From assembly GCA_023441125.1 (NCBI GenBank), contig JAEZQV010000267.1, positions 1 to 8,563 on the forward strand: DNA of 8,563 bases, given 5' to 3'. The translations under genes were made by a program, and so were the position numbers. Positions 5,742 to 8,563 of this stretch are shown in pieces (positions within the stretch are counted from its first letter, which is position 1; each line of letters opens with the position of its first letter). Origin of the DNA: Bacillota bacterium (GTDB taxonomy: Bacteria > Bacillota_C > Negativicutes > Sporomusales > Sporomusaceae). The notes below the pieces were generated by a model, which was not told the origin of the DNA, made no database searches, and worked only from the letters and a program-made list of their open reading frames with translations.

Positions 5742-7397
5742 GTGTCGATCAAAGCAAAACTCTTGACGGTTGTTTTTGTATTATTTGTATTTATTGTAGG
5801 ATTGCTGGGAATTAATTTTTATACTTTTGGAATTTTACAGGGTGACGCGCCTGCAATCAATCTGTCGGGAAATCTTCGGTTCCGTGCATACAAGTTAGCT
5901 TTGCTAACGAATCAGTACACGGCAGCACCTGCTGAGAAGAAAACCGCTATCGGTCAAGAAATAGAACAGGAAATAGCTATGTATGACAAAATAATGGACG
6001 GCTTTGTAAAAGGGGATGAATCCCTCAAACTTGTTCCAATCAATGACGCTGAAAGCAAACAACAGTACAACACAGTTAAAACGTCCTGGGAAAGCTACAA
6101 AGCATTAATTCTTACGCTCGCTAACGGGTCAAATCCGCAGGTGAAGGTGGATCAAATCAATATCATGGTCCCAAGCTATGTCGGCGAAGTTAATAAACTA
6201 GTTAATTTACTTGACCAAAGCTCTCAAAACAAAATAGAGTTGTCAAAACGAGTTCAAATGGCAGTATCTTTGCTAGGATTGTGCGTGGCCCTCTTAGCAT
6301 TGTTCATTATTATTAACAAAGTAATCAGACCTATTCGCCAGTTGGCCGGTTCTTTCGCACAGGTGGCTACCGGTGAAGGCGATCTTACTATTCGCCTGGA
6401 TGATACGCGCCGGGACGAAATCGGCGAGGTAACCAAGTATTTTAATATATTTGTTGGAAATGTTCAAAAGGTTGTCAGGGTATCGCAAGAAACGGCGAAT
6501 CAGGTCAGCCATTTAGCCGGGATGCTTGCAAAGGCAAGCGATGAGAGCAGCAGGGCCGTGGAGCACGTGGCTATTGCAGTGCAGGAAGTGGCCGCCGGAG
6601 CGAATAAGCAGAATGAAAATATGAACGAATTGGCCGCTAACACCGAGAATGTTGCGTCTGGCATGCGAAAGATGGTCGAGCATGCCCAACAGGCATCCGG
6701 CTTGTCGGAAGAATCCCAAAAACAAGCAAATAGGGGCGGAGAAAATGCCAAAATAGTGACCGACCGGACGGAGCAATTAAAAAGAACGGTCACGGAGGTT
6801 ACGGATAGTATCAATTTGTTATCTGAGCATTCCGGGGATATCAGCCAAATCATCGATCTGATTAAAGCAATTTCGGGGCAGACTAATTTACTCGCCCTCA
6901 ACGCTGCCATAGAGGCGGCCAGGGCTGGCGAGGCAGGCCGAGGGTTCGCCGTGGTGGCCGATGAGGTGCGCAAGCTGGCGGAGCAGACTAACGAAGCGGC
7001 TGACAGTGTAACGGCGAAGATATCTCAGGTGCAACAACAAGTAGGTATTGTTCAAACGGCAAATACCATGCTAGGAGGAGAATTGACCCATATTGATATT
7101 GCTGTTGCCAACCTCGCTACCGCGTTACGGGAGATAATGTCCTGGTCAGAAAACAGCAAGAAAGCGGTAGAAGAAATTACTCATCTCAATGAGCAGGCGT
7201 CGTCCAATTTTGCAGGAATTGCTTCCTCATCGCAGGGAATTGCCGGAGTGGCAAAACAAATTGCCGCACAGTCCGAAGATTCGGCAGCGGCAATCGAAGA
7301 GCAAACAGCATCCATCCAGGAATTCACCGCAACAGCCCAGCAATTGTCCCAATTGGCCGAATCGATGGATAAATTAGTTTCAAAATTTAAGGTTTAG
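5742..7397 (+). CDS. Methyl-accepting chemotaxis protein with NarX/PilJ-like nitrate-sensing domain
   Basis: The 551-residue membrane chemoreceptor has TM1 at about 7-27, an extracytoplasmic helical sensor domain at 28-170, TM2 at about 171-192, HAMP at 195-247 ([10 protein letters not shown] to DEIGEV) and a signalling domain to the end. The conserved hairpin tip spans about 375-410, with [19 protein letters not shown] as core. Right after TM1 it carries [19 protein letters not shown] (34-52), which lines up residue for residue with the P-box that binds nitrate and nitrite in NarX (AIN.aG.LR..sYrL). The sensor is thus probably of the PilJ/NarX type, and the protein would direct movement relative to nitrate or nitrite. 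No CheR-docking pentapeptide ends the protein. GTG 5742 has AAGGAGAGG 8-10 nt upstream. I could not identify a promoter in 5629-5725. DUF488 follows after 5 bp. Confidence 0.93.
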   Translation: MSIKAKLLTVVFVLFVFIVGLLGINFYTFGILQGDAPAINLSGNLRFRAYKLALLTNQYTAAPAEKKTAIGQEIEQEIAMYDKIMDGFVKGDESLKLVPINDAESKQQYNTVKTSWESYKALILTLANGSNPQVKVDQINIMVPSYVGEVNKLVNLLDQSSQNKIELSKRVQMAVSLLGLCVALLALFIIINKVIRPIRQLAGSFAQVATGEGDLTIRLDDTRRDEIGEVTKYFNIFVGNVQKVVRVSQETANQVSHLAGMLAKASDESSRAVEHVAIAVQEVAAGANKQNENMNELAANTENVASGMRKMVEHAQQASGLSEESQKQANRGGENAKIVTDRTEQLKRTVTEVTDSINLLSEHSGDISQIIDLIKAISGQTNLLALNAAIEAARAGEAGRGFAVVADEVRKLAEQTNEAADSVTAKISQVQQQVGIVQTANTMLGGELTHIDIAVANLATALREIMSWSENSKKAVEEITHLNEQASSNFAGIASSSQGIAGVAKQIAAQSEDSAAAIEEQTASIQEFTATAQQLSQLAESMDKLVSKFKV

Positions 7398-7402
7398 CGA
7401 AT

Positions 7403-7771
7403 ATGATGATCAAGTTAAAACGGGCTTATGAAAAAGCCGCCGAAAGTGACGGTTACAGGATATTGGTTGACAGGCTTTGGCCGCGGGGCTTGAATAAAAG
7501 TGAGGCTAGCGTGGACTTATGGCTTAGAGATATTGCACCGAGCGAGCAGTTGCGCAAATGGTTCTCCCATGATGCGACAAAGTGGCCCGAATTCAAGCAA
7601 CGCTATCTTGAGGAATTGACTACGAAAGAGACACTAGTTCGCCAAGTCGTTGAAAAAGCGGCAACTAGCGCTGTAACGCTTGTTTATGCGGCACACGACG
7701 CTCAACACAATAATGCAGTCGTACTAAGGGAGCATATCGAAATAGCATTGGGTATCTCGATAAATGCTTAG
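7403..7771 (+). CDS. DUF488 family protein (YeaO-like)
   Basis: The 122-residue protein matches the short DUF488 family: YRILVDRLWPRGLNK (18-32), LWLRDIAPSEQLRKWFSHD (39-57), WPEFKQRYLEEL (61-72) and LVYAAHDAQHNNAVVLREH (93-111). Length is complete for the family, and no signal or membrane segment is seen. Its biochemical role is not established; the conserved D, R, W and H residues suggest a catalytic or nucleic-acid-binding pocket. The start lies 5 bp after the chemoreceptor stop, and the only ribosome site is a weak AAGG inside the last codons of that gene, so translation is probably coupled and the two genes share a transcript. ATG 7403 and ATG 7406 are both possible. No terminator hairpin is visible in 7772-7877. 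Confidence 0.9.
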   Translation: MMIKLKRAYEKAAESDGYRILVDRLWPRGLNKSEASVDLWLRDIAPSEQLRKWFSHDATKWPEFKQRYLEELTTKETLVRQVVEKAATSAVTLVYAAHDAQHNNAVVLREHIEIALGISINA

Positions 7772-7877
7772 CCACTATTAACGCCAAAGCAGTAAGCCCT
7801 CAATCTATTGGTTCCGTCAATGATATTGCTACAGTAAAAAGGTTGTTTGTAATTTAATATTGTGGAGAGATGTCAAG

Positions 7878-8544
7878 ATGATTTCATCAGGATTAATATT
7901 TGGAATTCCTGCTCAGCGTGGCTGGTACACCATTCGGTTTAGCTGTTGGACCAGAGGATAACTATGAAAAAATTAAATTGGCACTTCAGGACCTTCGGGG
8001 CAAGACTAAAACTACTTTACTTCCAAGAAACTATCGATCTATACAAAAGAATGGGAAGCAAAAATGTTATCTAATGCGGAGCGTTATCTTGTTACCGGTT
8101 TATTAGGAGACTTGGTCTTAGGATGTGGAGATTGGACCCAGCAACCAGAGCAGGGCATAGAACTTGGTTGTTGGCTTGGTTTTATTCGAAAAGTCATTAA
8201 CCGATACGGGTTGCATTTGGCTTCTCTTCAAATTACAACGAACCCAATTTATCATTTATGGAAGGTTCAAAATCGTATATACCGCAAGCCCTTGTAGAAG
8301 GGGTAATTGCAGCAAAAAGAGAAACCCGAGATCGCAATCTTCCGATAAAGATTGGATTCGGGTCGGTCCCAGATGGTCCGATGGCAGTTCCACACTTTTG
8401 GGAAAATCTTACTAAGACAGGAGGTAAAATATTTATAGTTCTAAAGAGGATCTTTTCCATCAATTTGGGATAATGCGTGATGATTATTCGCCGAAACCGG
8501 CATACCACATATTCGAAAAATTAATATATGAACTTAGTATTTAA
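7878..8544 (+). pseudogene. Glycoside-hydrolase-like pseudogene (clan GH-A-type NEP motif), several frameshifts and an internal deletion
   Basis: ATG 7878 has GGAGAG 8 nt upstream, but the protein is spread over three frames. Frame 3 gives MISSGLIF, then frame 1 gives AGTPFGLAVGPEDNYEKIK (from about 7900). Frame 3 resumes with KEWEAKMLSNAERYLVTGLL and ends in LASLQIT (to 8236). Frame 2 continues exactly from there with NEPNLSFMEGSKSYIPQAL, VEGVIAAKRE, IKIGFGSVPDGPMAVPHFW (to about 8428), and frame 1 finishes with EDLFHQFGIMRDDYSPKPAY and HIFEKLI to TAA 8542. QIT-NEPN resembles the acid/base loop of clan GH-A TIM-barrel glycosidases, and FGIMRDDYSPKPAY is a common end of such proteins. The part carrying the second catalytic carboxylate seems deleted near 8425-8440. 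It is AT-richer than hcp. Exact family and substrate cannot be said. Confidence 0.7.
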
Positions 8545-8563
8545 CAGAGTAGCAGTATGAGAG

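Noticed and set aside
6500..6973. 157-codon minus-strand frame opposite the chemoreceptor
   Set aside because: It overlaps the conserved signalling domain; heptad-type coding often leaves open antisense frames, and no ribosome site is seen.
7826..7858. Promoter for the glycosidase relic (TTGCTA with TTTAAT)
   Set aside because: The spacer would be about 21 bp and other pairings match poorly.

Overview
The window reads as a piece of a strictly anaerobic Firmicutes-type chromosome. My best guess is the Sporomusa/Pelosinus group of Negativicutes; this is inference from gene content (glycyl-radical activase, strict-anaerobe-type hybrid cluster protein, stand-alone oxygen-binding diiron protein, FapA-like remnant) and not from any marker gene. 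Purine-rich Shine-Dalgarno sequences precede most genes.

Layout. 1-785 is the 3' part of a glycyl-radical-enzyme activase whose N-terminus lies left of the window. 786-1628 holds no intact gene; its right part is a frameshifted fragment of a FapA/DUF342-like protein. 1754-2395 encodes a stand-alone diiron beta-lactamase-fold protein (ODP type), preceded by a good sigma-A-like promoter. 2536-2688 is a 50-codon ORF that resembles the start of a SagB-type nitroreductase. A Crp/Fnr-family regulator lies on the minus strand (2853-3545). Divergent from it are the wreck of a 4Fe-4S ferredoxin-like gene (3649-3964) and an intact hcp gene (4017-5585), closed by a strong terminator. Then come a chemoreceptor with a NarX-like nitrate P-box (5742-7397), a DUF488 gene (7403-7771), and a heavily broken glycoside-hydrolase-like pseudogene (7878-8544).

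How the parts fit. The centre of the window looks like a nitrosative/oxidative-stress module. The regulator is HcpR-like by context, Hcp handles NO or hydroxylamine, the diiron protein probably binds or reduces O2 or NO, and the chemoreceptor probably senses nitrate or nitrite. The main new observation is a palindrome, GGTNGCC-N2-GGCTACC, present twice (2458-2473 and 3564-3579). Each copy is followed after exactly 21 bp by a TACARt -10 box, which places its centre at -41.5, the classic position for class II Crp/Fnr activation. One copy would drive the ferredoxin-hcp operon and the other the 50-codon ORF. The first copy also overlaps the most upstream ATG of the regulator, which argues that the regulator really starts at an internal TTG with its own Shine-Dalgarno.

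Three loci are clearly decayed (FapA-like, ferredoxin, glycosidase) and a fourth (SagB-like) may be truncated, all interleaved with intact genes. This points to ongoing gene loss, or less likely to sequence errors.
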